From Candidatus Competibacteraceae bacterium (GTDB lineage: Bacteria > Pseudomonadota > Gammaproteobacteria > Competibacterales > Competibacteraceae): a DNA stretch of 54,591 bases. Shown piece by piece: positions 23,918 through 32,762 of this stretch. Where the stretch lies: NCBI GenBank assembly GCA_027492875.1, contig JAPUDV010000065.1, forward strand, positions 1 to 54,591, read 5' to 3'. The notes beneath the pieces were generated by a model, which worked only from the letters and a program-made list of their open reading frames with translations, did no database searches and had not been told where the DNA came from. The translations under genes were made by a program, and so were the position numbers. How positions within the stretch are numbered: position 1 is the first letter of the stretch; each line of letters starts with the position of its first letter.

Positions 23918-25138
23918 GTGCAGGAACTTCAACCCGGACAAAATCGCCCGATCGGCAACGGCCGGGTCGCGGTGGGTGTCGCCGGTGAACCGCGCGAGGA
24001 TTTTCTGGCCAAAACGCGGACGGGCGCGCTGCTGCTGGCCGCCGACGGCCGGATTCTCGACCCCAGCGACTTGATCAACCTCGAACGGCCGCGCTCCCGC
24101 GATGGCTCGGTGACGTTCGCCGAACCGTCGGGCGAGTTTTGGGTAGACCTGGACGCCGTGCCGGCGGCGGTGGCCCGGATCGCCATCGTGCTGGCGATCC
24201 GGCCGGGCCTCGGGTTGGGGACGACGTTCGGGGTATTCGCCTCGATTCGAAGCTGGCTGGCGGACGCGGCCGGTCAGCCGCTGCTGCTGTTTCCTCTGCC
24301 GCTGGCCAGTCGGGGCGAAACCGCCATGATTCTGGCGGAACTGTACCGCCATCGGGGACAATGGAAATTCCGGGCGGTGGGGCAGGGGTTCGCGGCGGGC
24401 CTGCCGGCGCTGGCGGCGCATTTCGGCCTGCACCCGCCGGAACCGGCGCCGGACGAGCGACTCGCCAGCGGGCCGGGTTCGCGGCGCGACCCGGCGCGGC
24501 CGGGCGGTCCCGCCGCGTTCAGCGGCACCGGATTCTGCGTGCATCCGGAAGGCTACGTGCTGACCAACCATCACGTCATCGAGGGCGCGAGCGAAATTCT
24601 GGCCCGTTCGCCGCGCCAGCGCTGCCGGCTGGAACCGGTGTTCTCCGATCCGACCAACGATCTGGCGCTGCTGCGATCCGATAGCCCGCCACCGGGCTTG
24701 GCGGTGTTCCGCGAGGGCGCGCCGGCCCGCCTGGGCGAGGCGGTGATCGTGGTCGGTTATCCGCTGGGTGGCCTGCTCGGATCGGGGCCACAGGTGACCA
24801 CCGGCAACGTCAGCTCCCTGATCGGCCCCGGCGACGATACCCGCGCCCTGCAATTCACCGCGCCGACCCAGGCCGGCAACAGCGGCGGGCCGCTGCTGGA
24901 TGGCGATGGCGCGGTGGTGGGCGTGGTCAGTTCCAAGCTGAACGTGGTCCGGGTCCACGAAATGACCGGCGACATCCCGCAAAACGTCAATTTCGCCATC
25001 AAGTCGGCACTGGCGCGCGGGTTTCTGGAGGCGGTCGGGGTGGAGTACCAAAGCCGCGCCACCCGCGCCACCCGCGCCGCTGCCGACATCGCCGCCGAGG
25101 CCCGCGATTTCGTGCTCAAGATCGAGTGCCGGGAGTAG
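23918..25138 (+). CDS. TerD domain fused to a trypsin-like serine protease
   Basis: A 406-residue protein with a GTG start; GGAGGA nine bases upstream supports it over an out-of-frame ATG. Residues about 10-190 match the TerD/tellurium-stress domain (FWVDLDAVP, GETAMILAELYRHRGQWKFRAVGQGF). Residues about 200-385 are a chymotrypsin-fold protease of the DegP/trypsin_2 type, with H219 in LTNHHVIEG, D248 in TNDLALLR and S322 in QAGNSGGPLL, so the catalytic triad is complete. There is no signal peptide and no PDZ domain, so it should act in the cytoplasm. TerD proteins bind calcium and appear in phage- and oxidative-stress systems; the fusion suggests a stress-triggered protease. No other ter gene is nearby. 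Confidence 0.85.
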   Translation: MQELQPGQNRPIGNGRVAVGVAGEPREDFLAKTRTGALLLAADGRILDPSDLINLERPRSRDGSVTFAEPSGEFWVDLDAVPAAVARIAIVLAIRPGLGLGTTFGVFASIRSWLADAAGQPLLLFPLPLASRGETAMILAELYRHRGQWKFRAVGQGFAAGLPALAAHFGLHPPEPAPDERLASGPGSRRDPARPGGPAAFSGTGFCVHPEGYVLTNHHVIEGASEILARSPRQRCRLEPVFSDPTNDLALLRSDSPPPGLAVFREGAPARLGEAVIVVGYPLGGLLGSGPQVTTGNVSSLIGPGDDTRALQFTAPTQAGNSGGPLLDGDGAVVGVVSSKLNVVRVHEMTGDIPQNVNFAIKSALARGFLEAVGVEYQSRATRATRAAADIAAEARDFVLKIECRE

Positions 25139-25172
25139 GGCAATCTTTTTTTCAACGACAGGAGGAAGTCCA

Positions 25173-25460
25173 ATGGCTCACGAAGGTTATCACGAACCGG
25201 TTTCGGAGCTTTCCGACGATACGCGGGATATGCACCGCGCGATTGTTTCGCTGATGGAGGAACTGGAGGCGGTGGACTGGTACAACCAGCGAGTGGATGC
25301 GTGCAAGGACGGAGAACTGAAAGCCATTCTTGCTCATAATCGGGATGAGGAAAAGGAACATGCCTCCATGGTGCTGGAATGGATTCGCAGGAAGGACCCG
25401 GCGTTCGACAAGGAACTCAAGGATTACCTGTTCACGGAGAAGCGAATCGCCCACAAATAG
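25173..25460 (+). CDS. Encapsulated-ferritin-like (EncFtn) iron oxidase, orphan
   Basis: A 95-residue two-helix ferritin-like protein. The segment from HRAIVSLMEELEAVDWYNQR through HNRDEEKEHASMVLEW is nearly that of Rhodospirillum rubrum EncFtn as I recall it. Ferroxidase residues E30, E60 and H63 and the site tryptophan W36 align with E32, E62, H65 and W38 there. Such proteins dimerise into ring-shaped decamers that oxidise Fe(II). The C-terminus ends at TEKRIAHK and lacks the usual cargo-loading peptide, and no encapsulin shell gene is in the window. AGGAGG precedes the start. It may work free in the cytoplasm. Confidence 0.88.
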   Translation: MAHEGYHEPVSELSDDTRDMHRAIVSLMEELEAVDWYNQRVDACKDGELKAILAHNRDEEKEHASMVLEWIRRKDPAFDKELKDYLFTEKRIAHK

Positions 25461-25679
25461 CCGTGCTGGGTTGGCGGTCATCCGCGACCGCCGCAAGCCT
25501 GCCCGGTCGCCCGTGGGGGATGGCTTTCCAGACCGGGAATGCTATCTTAAGGCCGGTAAAAGGGGGGTAGGGCGCCGGCGGACGGCTGGCGGTCCCGCAA
25601 CCCTCGGCAAGCCCGAATTCGCCACGCTTCCGACGCCTTGTCAGCGACTCACGCACACCATCCTTAGAGAAACACGCTC

Positions 25680-26672
25680 ATGAACGACACCGCGCTGCTT
25701 TTCCAAGCCGCAACCCGCGCCCGGCCACCGATTTCCTCCGCTCCGAACTGGACCGTCGATTCGGTTCTGGCGTTGTTCGAACTGCCTTTCGCCGATCTGC
25801 TGTTCCAGGCGCAGGGAGCGTTGCGCGAGCATTTCGACCCCAACGCGGTGCAACGCTCGACCCTGCTGTCGATCAAGACCGGCAACTGCTCCGAAGATTG
25901 CGGTTATTGTTCGCAGTCCAAACGCTACCAGACCGGACTGGAGACGCAGCGTTTGTTGTCCACCGAGGAAGTGTTGGCGGCGGCCAAGGCGGCCAAGGAC
26001 CAGGGCGCCGGTCGCTTCTGCATGGGCGCGGCCTGGCGCGGTCCCAAGGAAAAGGACTTGCCGGCGGTCATGGAGATGGTTAGCGCCGTCAAGGCGCTCG
26101 GGCTGGAAACCTGCGTGACCCTGGGCATTCTCAAGGACGGCCAGGCCGAACAGTTGAAGGAAGCCGGGCTGGACTACTACAACCATAACCTCGATACCGC
26201 ACCAGAGCTTTATGGGGATATCGTCACCACGCACACCTATCAGGATCGGCTGGACACCCTGCAAAACGTGCGCGAGGCCGGTCTGAAGGTCTGTAGCGGC
26301 GGCATCGTCGGCATGGGCGAATCGCGCCAGCATCGCGCCGGCTTGATCGCCAAGCTGGCCAATCTCGACCCGCCGCCGGAATCGGTACCGATCAATAATC
26401 TGGTGCCGATTCCCGGGACGCCGCTGGCCAACAGCGATCCGATCGATATTTTCGAGTTTGCCCGCACCATTGCCGCCGCCCGCGTCACCATGCCGCGCAG
26501 TTACGTGCGTTTGTCCGCCGGACGGGAGCAGATGAGCGAGTCCGAACAGGCGCTGTGCTTCCTGGCCGGCGCCAACTCGATTTTCTACGGCGACCATCTG
26601 CTGACCACCAGCAACCCGCAAACCCCTCGGGACAACACGCTTTTTGAAAAGCTCGGGCTGCACGGGATCTGA
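25680..26672 (+). CDS. bioB: Biotin synthase
   Basis: Radical-SAM enzyme of 330 residues that inserts sulfur into dethiobiotin. The 4Fe-4S cluster cysteines are C70, C74 and C77 (CSEDCGYC); the 2Fe-2S site residues occur in [17 protein letters not shown] and the later [13 protein letters not shown] block. The substrate-binding YYNHNLDT and the C-terminal GDHLLTT are intact. It is the first gene of bioB-bioA-bioF-bioC-bioD. Unusually, the encoded N-terminus extends about 20 residues before the core, which is still in the family range. Confidence 0.97.
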   Translation: MNDTALLFQAATRARPPISSAPNWTVDSVLALFELPFADLLFQAQGALREHFDPNAVQRSTLLSIKTGNCSEDCGYCSQSKRYQTGLETQRLLSTEEVLAAAKAAKDQGAGRFCMGAAWRGPKEKDLPAVMEMVSAVKALGLETCVTLGILKDGQAEQLKEAGLDYYNHNLDTAPELYGDIVTTHTYQDRLDTLQNVREAGLKVCSGGIVGMGESRQHRAGLIAKLANLDPPPESVPINNLVPIPGTPLANSDPIDIFEFARTIAAARVTMPRSYVRLSAGREQMSESEQALCFLAGANSIFYGDHLLTTSNPQTPRDNTLFEKLGLHGI

Positions 26673-26685
26673 ACGACGCCCGGCC

Positions 26686-28008
26686 ATGAGCAACGCCGAC
26701 TGGTTGAATCGCAGCCTGAAAGCCGTTTGGCACCCCTGCACCCAGATGAAATACCACGACTCCGGCGCGCTGCCGCTGGTGCCGGTGGCGCGTGGCGCGG
26801 GCGCGTGGCTATACGATTTCGAAGGCCGGCGCTATCTGGACGCTATCGGTTCGTGGTGGGTGAACCTGTTCGGTCACGCCAACCCACGCATCAACGCCGC
26901 TGTGAAGGACCAACTCGACCGGCTCGAACACGTGATTCTGGCCGGTTTCACCCATGCACCGGTGGTGGAACTGTCGGAGCGGTTGTCGACCCTGACCGGC
27001 GGCGAGCTGGGCCATTGCTTCTATGCCTCGGACGGTTCGGCGGCGGTGGAAATCGCCCTGAAAATGTCGCATCACTACTGGCGCAATCACGGCCAGCCCG
27101 GCAAGCAGGAATTCCTCTGTCTGGCCGGTAGCTATCATGGCGAGACGCTGGGGGCGCTGGGGGTCAGCGATGTCGGTTTGTACAAGGAAGCCTATGGGCC
27201 GCTGATGCATCATGCCATCGCGGTCCCTTCTCCCGATGCCCGTCAGGCCGAGGTCGGAGAGACGGCCGCCGAGGTCGCCCGCCACGCCGCGGCCGGACTG
27301 GAAGCGATGCTGGCGGCTCGGCATGAATCGGTCGCCGCGCTGATCGTCGAGCCACTGGTGCAGGGCGCCGGCGGAATGGCGATGTACGACCCGGAGTACT
27401 TGCGGCGGGCTCGTGTTCTGTGCGACCGGTACCGGGTCCATCTGATCGCCGACGAAATCATGGTCGGGTTCGGCCGCACCGGCACCCTGCTCGCCCACGA
27501 ACAAGCCGGTATCCGCCCCGATTTGCTCTGTCTGTCCAAGGGACTCACCGGCGGTTACCTGCCGTTGTCGGTGGTGCTGAGCACGGATGGCCTGTACGAC
27601 GCTTTCTACGACGACAGCTACAGCCGTGCTTTCCTGCATTCCCATTCCTACACCGGCAATACCCTGGCCTGTCGGGCGGCGCTGGCGACCCTGGACATTT
27701 TCGCCGAGGACCAGGTATTGGCGCGCAACCAGCGCTTCGCCGAGCGCTTCACCGAGCTGCTGGCGCCGCTGGCGAGCCATCCCCGGGCGCGGCATTTCCG
27801 CCGGTGCGGCATGATCTGGGCCGCCGATATCGACAGCGCCGATCCCGATTTTCGGTTGCGTTTCTTTCGCGAGGCGCTGCAACGCGAGTTACTGCTGCGA
27901 CCGTTGGGGACCACGCTGTATTTCATGCCGCCCTACATCCTCGACGACGACGAAGCGGTCCTATTGGCCGAACGCGCGGTGGCGGCACTGGATGCCGCGC
28001 TGGCATGA
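26686..28008 (+). CDS. bioA: Adenosylmethionine-8-amino-7-oxononanoate aminotransferase
   Basis: PLP-dependent class III aminotransferase of 440 residues that makes 7,8-diaminopelargonate using SAM as amino donor. The WHPCTQMKYH beginning is a BioA hallmark, DGSAAVEIALKMS is the cofactor-phosphate loop, LIADEIMVGFGRTG holds the PLP-ring aspartate and SKGLTGGYLPL the Schiff-base lysine. ATG 26686 lies 14 bases after bioB; the longer open frame reads back into bioB and is rejected. Overlaps bioF by ATGA. Confidence 0.97.
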   Translation: MSNADWLNRSLKAVWHPCTQMKYHDSGALPLVPVARGAGAWLYDFEGRRYLDAIGSWWVNLFGHANPRINAAVKDQLDRLEHVILAGFTHAPVVELSERLSTLTGGELGHCFYASDGSAAVEIALKMSHHYWRNHGQPGKQEFLCLAGSYHGETLGALGVSDVGLYKEAYGPLMHHAIAVPSPDARQAEVGETAAEVARHAAAGLEAMLAARHESVAALIVEPLVQGAGGMAMYDPEYLRRARVLCDRYRVHLIADEIMVGFGRTGTLLAHEQAGIRPDLLCLSKGLTGGYLPLSVVLSTDGLYDAFYDDSYSRAFLHSHSYTGNTLACRAALATLDIFAEDQVLARNQRFAERFTELLAPLASHPRARHFRRCGMIWAADIDSADPDFRLRFFREALQRELLLRPLGTTLYFMPPYILDDDEAVLLAERAVAALDAALA

Positions 28009-29171
28009 TCTGGGACGAACTGGACAGCGGCCTTGCCCAACTGAGGGCGGATGGCCTGCTGCGCCGCCGCCGCATCCTGGATGCGCCTTGCGGTCCGGAA
28101 GCGCTGGTCGATGGCCGGCGGCTGATCGCGTTTTGCAGCAACGATTACCTTGGTCTGGCCAACCATCCTACCCTGGTCGCGGCGGCGCAGGCGGCGGCCG
28201 AACGCTGGGGCGTGGGCAGCGGCGCCTCGCATGTGGTGAGCGGACATCTGCGGCCCCATCAGGAATTGGAGGAACGGTTGGCGGTGTTCGTCGGGCGCGA
28301 GCGGGCGCTGTATTTCGGTACCGGCTACATGGCCAATCTGGCGATCGTGCCGGCGCTGGTGGGGCGCGACGACACCGTGTTCGCCGACAAGCTGAATCAC
28401 GCCTCGCTGATCGACGCCGCCCTGCTGGCGCGCGCTGAACACCTGCGCTATCCCCACGGCGATATGGCGACCCTCGCCCATCGGCTGGAACGGAGTCGGG
28501 CGCGGCGCAAGCTGATCCTCACCGACGCGGTGTTCAGCATGGATGGCGATCTGGCGCCACTGCCGGAGCTGTTCGAACTGGCTGAGCGCTTCGATGCCTG
28601 GCTGGTGGTCGACGACGCCCACGGCTTCGGGGTGCTCGGTCCCGGCGGTCGGGGCAGCCTCGCTTATTTTGAGTTGCCGCCCTCGCCGCGCGTGATCCTG
28701 ATGGGGACGCTGGGCAAGGCGGCCGGCGGATCCGGCGCGTTCGTGGCCGGCGACCGGCGGGTGATCGAATGGCTGGCGCAGCGGGCGCGTCCGTATATTT
28801 TTACCACCGCCGCCAGTCCGATCATGGCCGCCGTGCTGCTGTCCAGTCTGGAACTGATCGCCGCAGGCGACGACCGGCGCGCTCACCTGCAACGGCTGAT
28901 CGCCCGCTTGCGGGCGGGGCTCGCCGACCTGCCGTGGCGCTTGTTGCCATCCCGGACGGCGATCCAGCCGCTGCTGGTCGGCGACAATGAAGCCGCCGTA
29001 CGGTTGTCCGAACGCTTGTTCGAACGTGGCCTGTGGGTGCCGGCCATCCGGCCACCCACCGTGCCGGTCGGGACCGCCCGCTTGCGCGTTTCCCTCTCCG
29101 CCGCGCACGATGCAAGCCAGCTTGACGCCCTCATCGCGACCCTACATGACTGTGCCGATCACCCTCGCTAG
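28005..29171 (+). CDS. bioF: 8-amino-7-oxononanoate synthase
   Basis: PLP-dependent condensation of pimeloyl-ACP with alanine, first dedicated ring-assembly step of biotin synthesis. The 388-residue protein shows [32 protein letters not shown], the [15 protein letters not shown] block and the lysine in [14 protein letters not shown]. Start fixed by the ATGA overlap with bioA. Its last 26 bases overlap bioC, which replaces the bioH gene that often lies here. Confidence 0.97.
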   Translation: MIWDELDSGLAQLRADGLLRRRRILDAPCGPEALVDGRRLIAFCSNDYLGLANHPTLVAAAQAAAERWGVGSGASHVVSGHLRPHQELEERLAVFVGRERALYFGTGYMANLAIVPALVGRDDTVFADKLNHASLIDAALLARAEHLRYPHGDMATLAHRLERSRARRKLILTDAVFSMDGDLAPLPELFELAERFDAWLVVDDAHGFGVLGPGGRGSLAYFELPPSPRVILMGTLGKAAGGSGAFVAGDRRVIEWLAQRARPYIFTTAASPIMAAVLLSSLELIAAGDDRRAHLQRLIARLRAGLADLPWRLLPSRTAIQPLLVGDNEAAVRLSERLFERGLWVPAIRPPTVPVGTARLRVSLSAAHDASQLDALIATLHDCADHPR

Positions 29172-29964
29172 CCCGCCCGCCACGCTGCCGGCCAAGCAAC
29201 GTATCCGACAAGCCTTCGACCGGGCGGCGGCGACCTACGATGCCGCCGCCGATGTCCAGCGGGAGGTGTGCGACCGGTTGGCGATCTGTTTCCAGCAAGC
29301 CGGCCTCGATTTCGATCCTGAAGCCATTCTGGACGCGGGCTGCGGCACCGGCTACGGCGCGTTCTGGCTACGGCGACATTGGCCGCGCGCCCGGTTGGCG
29401 TTGATCGATTTCGCGCCCAGTATGCTGGTCACCGCTCGTGCCCACGGCACCGGCGCGGCGCTGGTCTGCGCCGATATCGAGGCCTTGCCGCTGGTTGGCG
29501 GCGGTTTCGACTTGTACTGGTCCAGTTTAGCCTGGCAGTGGAACGATCCCGGCTGGTGTCTGGCCGAGGCCGGGCGGGTGCTGAAAACCGGCGGCGCGCT
29601 GGCGGTCGCCACCCTGGGGACCGATAATTTCCCCGAATTGCGCCACGCGTTCGCCGAAATCGATGAGTACAGCCATGTGCTGACCATGGCGCCGCCCGAA
29701 CGCCTGCTGGCGGATTGTCGGGCTGGCGGATGGGAGGTGCGGATTTGGCAACGGCGGCCGGTTCGCCGGCACTATCCCGATGTGCGGACCCTGCTCCGGG
29801 CAGTCAAGGCGGTGGGTGCGCGCGAGGTCGAGCAGCGCCGCCCCACACCCTTGAGCCGTGGCGCCTGGCAGGCGATCACCGCGCGCTACGAGCGGTTGCG
29901 GGAAACCGCCGGCCTGCCGCTGACCTACGATGCGGTGTGGTTGATCGCCGTGAAAACCGGTTAA
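29146..29964 (+). CDS. bioC: Malonyl-ACP O-methyltransferase
   Basis: SAM-dependent enzyme of 272 residues that methylates malonyl-ACP so that fatty-acid enzymes can extend it to pimeloyl-ACP. The N-terminal block RIRQAFDRAAATYDAAADVQ is BioC-specific, LDAGCGTGYG is SAM motif I, and DLYWSSLAWQWNDP and the C-terminal PLTYDAVWLIAVK close the family pattern. The start at 29146 gives a 26-base overlap with bioF; a later start would cut the protein. The matching ester hydrolase (BioH, BioG or similar) must be encoded elsewhere. Confidence 0.95.
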   Translation: MTVPITLASPPATLPAKQRIRQAFDRAAATYDAAADVQREVCDRLAICFQQAGLDFDPEAILDAGCGTGYGAFWLRRHWPRARLALIDFAPSMLVTARAHGTGAALVCADIEALPLVGGGFDLYWSSLAWQWNDPGWCLAEAGRVLKTGGALAVATLGTDNFPELRHAFAEIDEYSHVLTMAPPERLLADCRAGGWEVRIWQRRPVRRHYPDVRTLLRAVKAVGAREVEQRRPTPLSRGAWQAITARYERLRETAGLPLTYDAVWLIAVKTG

Positions 29965-29973
29965 CCGATCACC

Positions 29974-30663
29974 ATGCGCCAGGCTTTTTTCGTCACCGGC
30001 ACGGATACCGAAGCGGGCAAAACCCATGTGACTTGTTCATTGCTGCACGCCACGCGCCGGTGGGGTCGGACTGCGGTCGGCATGAAGCCGATCGCGGCGG
30101 GCGTTGAGAGCAACGGGTGCAACAGCGATGTCGCGTGCCTGCTGGGGGCCAGTTCCATCGCGCCGCCGCTCGACTGGGTTAACCCTTTTCTGTACGAGCC
30201 GTTTATCGCGCCGCATGTCGCCGCCCGCGCGGCCGGTCGCCCCATCGAGATACCGGTGATCCAGCACGCCCTGGAGCGCCTGCGCGATTTGGTGGAAGTG
30301 GTGTGGGTGGAAGGCGTGGGCGGATTTCGGGTGCCGCTGGACGAACGCTACGACACGGCCGATCTGGCGAGAATCCTGGCCTTGCCGGTGATTCTAGTGG
30401 TGGGTATGCGACTGGGTTGCCTCAATCACGCGCTGCTTACCGCCGAGGCGATCGCCCGGCGCGGGCTGACGCTGACCGGTTGGGTCGCCAATCGCATCGA
30501 TCCGGCCATGGCCTGCTTCGAAGCGAATCTCGACACGCTCCGCGCCCGGCTGGACGCGCCGTTGCTAGGGGTGGTCCCGCACGGCGGCAGTCCCGAGCAG
30601 GCCGCGCCACTGCTGTGTTTATCGGTGTTGCCAGGTTTTGACGCGGCTCCATCAGCCACCTAA
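29974..30663 (+). CDS. bioD: Dethiobiotin synthetase
   Basis: ATP-dependent carboxylation of diaminopelargonate to dethiobiotin. The 229-residue product has the P-loop GTDTEAGKTHV near its start, GMKPIAAGVE, the WVEGVGGFRVPLDE motif and GWVANRID. It is the last gene of the biotin run, and the bidirectional terminator at 30857-30886 lies about 190 bases downstream. Confidence 0.96.
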   Translation: MRQAFFVTGTDTEAGKTHVTCSLLHATRRWGRTAVGMKPIAAGVESNGCNSDVACLLGASSIAPPLDWVNPFLYEPFIAPHVAARAAGRPIEIPVIQHALERLRDLVEVVWVEGVGGFRVPLDERYDTADLARILALPVILVVGMRLGCLNHALLTAEAIARRGLTLTGWVANRIDPAMACFEANLDTLRARLDAPLLGVVPHGGSPEQAAPLLCLSVLPGFDAAPSAT

Positions 30664-30856
30664 AACGGGCGGTTCGCTCTGCCGCTGGTGGGCACAGGCC
30701 CGATCGTTCATTCGCTTTAGCCATCGATCCAGGCGGTACTCTCAAAGTGGACAGGAATAATCGCAATACCTTATTTTTCCTATTAAATTTGCGATACATC
30801 CGCCGCTATCCGGAGATGGGGTCCAGGAAGTCGGGAATGGTTCGGGCGAGAGGGCG

Positions 30857-30886
30857 AAAAAAAAGCCCGGTTACCCGGGCTTTTTT
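30857..30886. terminator. Bidirectional rho-independent terminator between bioD and the cold-shock gene
   Basis: A stem GCCCGG/CCGGGC with a four-base loop (TTAC) is extended by a run of A on the left and T on the right, so it can end transcription in both directions. It serves the biotin operon on the plus strand and the cold-shock gene on the minus strand. The rest of 30664-30913 shows no gene. Confidence 0.85.
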
Positions 30887-30913
30887 AGGAATCTGGACGA
30901 CCGAACAGAAAAT

Positions 30914-31126
30914 CTAGTCCTGGTCCAGGGGCTTGATATTGGTGGCTTGCTTGCCTTTAGGCCCCATGGTGACGTCAAAGGAAACTTTCTGATTTTCCTT
31001 GAGCGTCTTGAAGCCGCGCGCCTGAATCGCGGAAAAGTGCGCAAACACGTCGTCGCCGCCGTTATCGGGCGTGATGAAACCGAACCCCTTGGATTCGTTA
31101 AACCATTTGACGGTACCAGTGACCAT
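30914..31126 (-). CDS. Cold-shock protein, CspA family
   Basis: A 70-residue single OB-fold RNA/DNA chaperone. RNP1 is KGFGFI and RNP2 is VFAHFSA, both with the stacking aromatics, and the protein starts [16 protein letters not shown] like most proteobacterial Csps. It melts RNA secondary structure. The 213 bases between it and rimI hold a good promoter and a long leader (see next entry), which fits post-transcriptional cold control. Confidence 0.95.
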   Translation of the reverse strand: MVTGTVKWFNESKGFGFITPDNGGDDVFAHFSAIQARGFKTLKENQKVSFDVTMGPKGKQATNIKPLDQD

Positions 31127-31310
31127 ATTGATGCATTTCCTGAGAACTAAGGGTATTGGAACAGCCGGGCGAACGCCCGAACAAGCCGCACGAATTCAAG
31201 ACGGGGAAATGACGGACTGAATAACCGACGGTTGTTACAGCAAACGAACAAATTCACGGCTTGAAAATCATACGCGTTAAAACTATAGGCGAAGCCCATC
31301 GGTAGGGCAA
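31127..31310 (-). promoter_or_regulatory. Promoter and long 5' leader of the cold-shock gene
   Basis: On the minus strand TTGCCC (complement 31305-31310) and TATAGT (31282-31287) are separated by 17 bases, a standard sigma-70 layout. Transcription from about 31275 gives a leader near 150 nt. The leader contains a hairpin formed by GCCGGGCGAACGCCCG (plus-strand reading, near 31164). Long structured leaders are the thermosensor of cspA-type genes; that this one works so is inference. Confidence 0.6.
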
Positions 31311-31340
31311 GCTGATTTTCTTGCGAGCCATTTTTACGCT

Positions 31341-31811
31341 CTATAGCTCCTTGGCCATCACCAGCGCGTCCTCCCGACGCCCGCTGGCGGCGGGATAGTA
31401 GTCCGGCCGCAGGCCGATTTCGCAGAAGTTCGCGGCGGTGTAAAGCCGCACGGCGGCGGTGTTGGTGGGGCGGACCTCCAGGAAGACGGTTTGTACCTCG
31501 GCGGCGCGGGCCAGTTCGAGCAGGTGGTCCAGCATGTGCCGCGACAGCCCGCGTCCGCGCAGTTCCGGCCGCACGCAAAGGTTAAGGATATGGGCTTCAT
31601 CGGCCGCCGCCGACATCACGCCGTAGGCCTGGATGAAGCCGTGTGGGGTTTCCAATACCTGGCAGTGGTAACCGACCCGGATGCAGTCGCGGAAGATGCC
31701 CTCGGTCCAGGAGAATTCGTAGGCGCGTTTCTCGATCGCTATCACTTCCCGGAGGTCGGCGTAAAGCATTCGTCGAAACCGGCCGATCCGGGGTTCCCGT
31801 AACGCACTCAT
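31341..31811 (-). CDS. rimI: Ribosomal-protein-alanine N-acetyltransferase RimI
   Basis: A 156-residue GNAT acetyltransferase that acetylates the N-terminal alanine of ribosomal protein S18. The family order is present: a first strand and helix with IEKRAYEFSWTEGIF, ILNLCVRPELRGRGLS (acetyl-CoA pyrophosphate loop RGRGLS), LEVRPTNTAAVRLY and FCEIGLRPDYYP. The start overlaps the uracil-DNA glycosylase stop in ATGA, so the two are coupled. In E. coli rimI follows holD; here the glycosylase takes that place. Confidence 0.93.
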   Translation of the reverse strand: MSALREPRIGRFRRMLYADLREVIAIEKRAYEFSWTEGIFRDCIRVGYHCQVLETPHGFIQAYGVMSAAADEAHILNLCVRPELRGRGLSRHMLDHLLELARAAEVQTVFLEVRPTNTAAVRLYTAANFCEIGLRPDYYPAASGRREDALVMAKEL

Positions 31812-32752
31812 GAATCGGCGGGCCTCCGAACCGGCTCGCCCAGGATAGCCGAGGCGCGCCGCGCCAGCCGCAGGTCGTCCCAGACCTTGCGTTTCTCGCG
31901 CGGCGAGCGCAGCAAATAAGCGGGGTGGTAGGTGGCCACCAGCGGAATTTGCGCCGATCCGAAGCGGTGAACCCGGCCGCGCAGCTTGCCGATCTGGGTG
32001 TCGGTGTCCAGCAGGTTCTGGGCGGCGATGCGGCCCACCGCAAGGATGATGCGCGGTCGGATCAGTTCGATCTGTCGTTCCAGGAACGGCCGGCAGAGAC
32101 TGGCCTCGGCGGGCGCCGGGTCGCGGTTTTCCGGCGGCCGGCATTTCAGAATATTGGCGATATAGACCTGCTCGCGTTTCAGGCCGATCGCCAACAGCAT
32201 CGGATTGAGCAGTTTGCCGGCCCGACCGACGAACGGCTCGCCAAGCCGGTCCTCGTCGGCGCCGGGCGCCTCGCCGATCACCAGCCAGTCGGCCTCGTGG
32301 TTGCCGACCCCGAACACGGCCTGGGTGCGGGTGGCGCACAGGCCGCAGGCGGTGCATTGCCGGGCTTCCGCCGCGAGCTCCTCCCAATCCATCCGGGCGA
32401 TGCGCGCTTCGCGGCGGGCGGCGGGCGGAGTGGCGGCATCATCGGCGGCGGTTTCGAAGACCGGTTCCCAATAATCGTCCGTCGTGGGCGGCGTCCAGTC
32501 GTCAGGGGGCAAGGATTCGAAGTCCTCCGCATCCCCCCTGGCCATCGGCTGAGGCTGATCCCGAGCGCTCTGCATCTTGGCAAAGGAGGGGGCAGCGGGA
32601 GGGTTGGGCGCTTCCGCGCGCGCGTCCAAACGCTCCGGCGCGGGTGAGAGCGAGGGGTCCGCCGGTTGCGGATGCACGGCCAGCGGCCGACGCGGCAGCC
32701 ACAGCGGAATGCCCAGCGCGGCCAGGTACTCGCGCTGGCGGTCGCCGGTCAC
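31808..32752 (-). CDS. Family 4 uracil-DNA glycosylase with a HolD-like N-terminus
   Basis: A 314-residue Fe-S uracil-DNA glycosylase, GTG start. The catalytic core starts near 120; cluster cysteines are likely C136, C139, C204 and C220. The uracil-pocket motif [20 protein letters not shown] and the late [11 protein letters not shown] block are intact. It removes uracil from DNA. The first 115 residues are an extension: residues 8-23 read [16 protein letters not shown], which aligns with the chi-binding start of E. coli HolD (psi) in the pattern LGI-x2-W-x2-RRP, followed by a long proline/alanine linker. The gene sits where holD lies relative to rimI. Confidence 0.9.
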   Translation of the reverse strand: MTGDRQREYLAALGIPLWLPRRPLAVHPQPADPSLSPAPERLDARAEAPNPPAAPSFAKMQSARDQPQPMARGDAEDFESLPPDDWTPPTTDDYWEPVFETAADDAATPPAARREARIARMDWEELAAEARQCTACGLCATRTQAVFGVGNHEADWLVIGEAPGADEDRLGEPFVGRAGKLLNPMLLAIGLKREQVYIANILKCRPPENRDPAPAEASLCRPFLERQIELIRPRIILAVGRIAAQNLLDTDTQIGKLRGRVHRFGSAQIPLVATYHPAYLLRSPREKRKVWDDLRLARRASAILGEPVRRPADS

Positions 32753-32762
32753 GGTCGTCTGC

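Noticed and set aside
25130-25165. Terminator after the TerD-protease gene
   Set aside because: A T-run is present (CTTTTTTT) but the preceding TGCC/GGCA stem is only four pairs, too weak to call.
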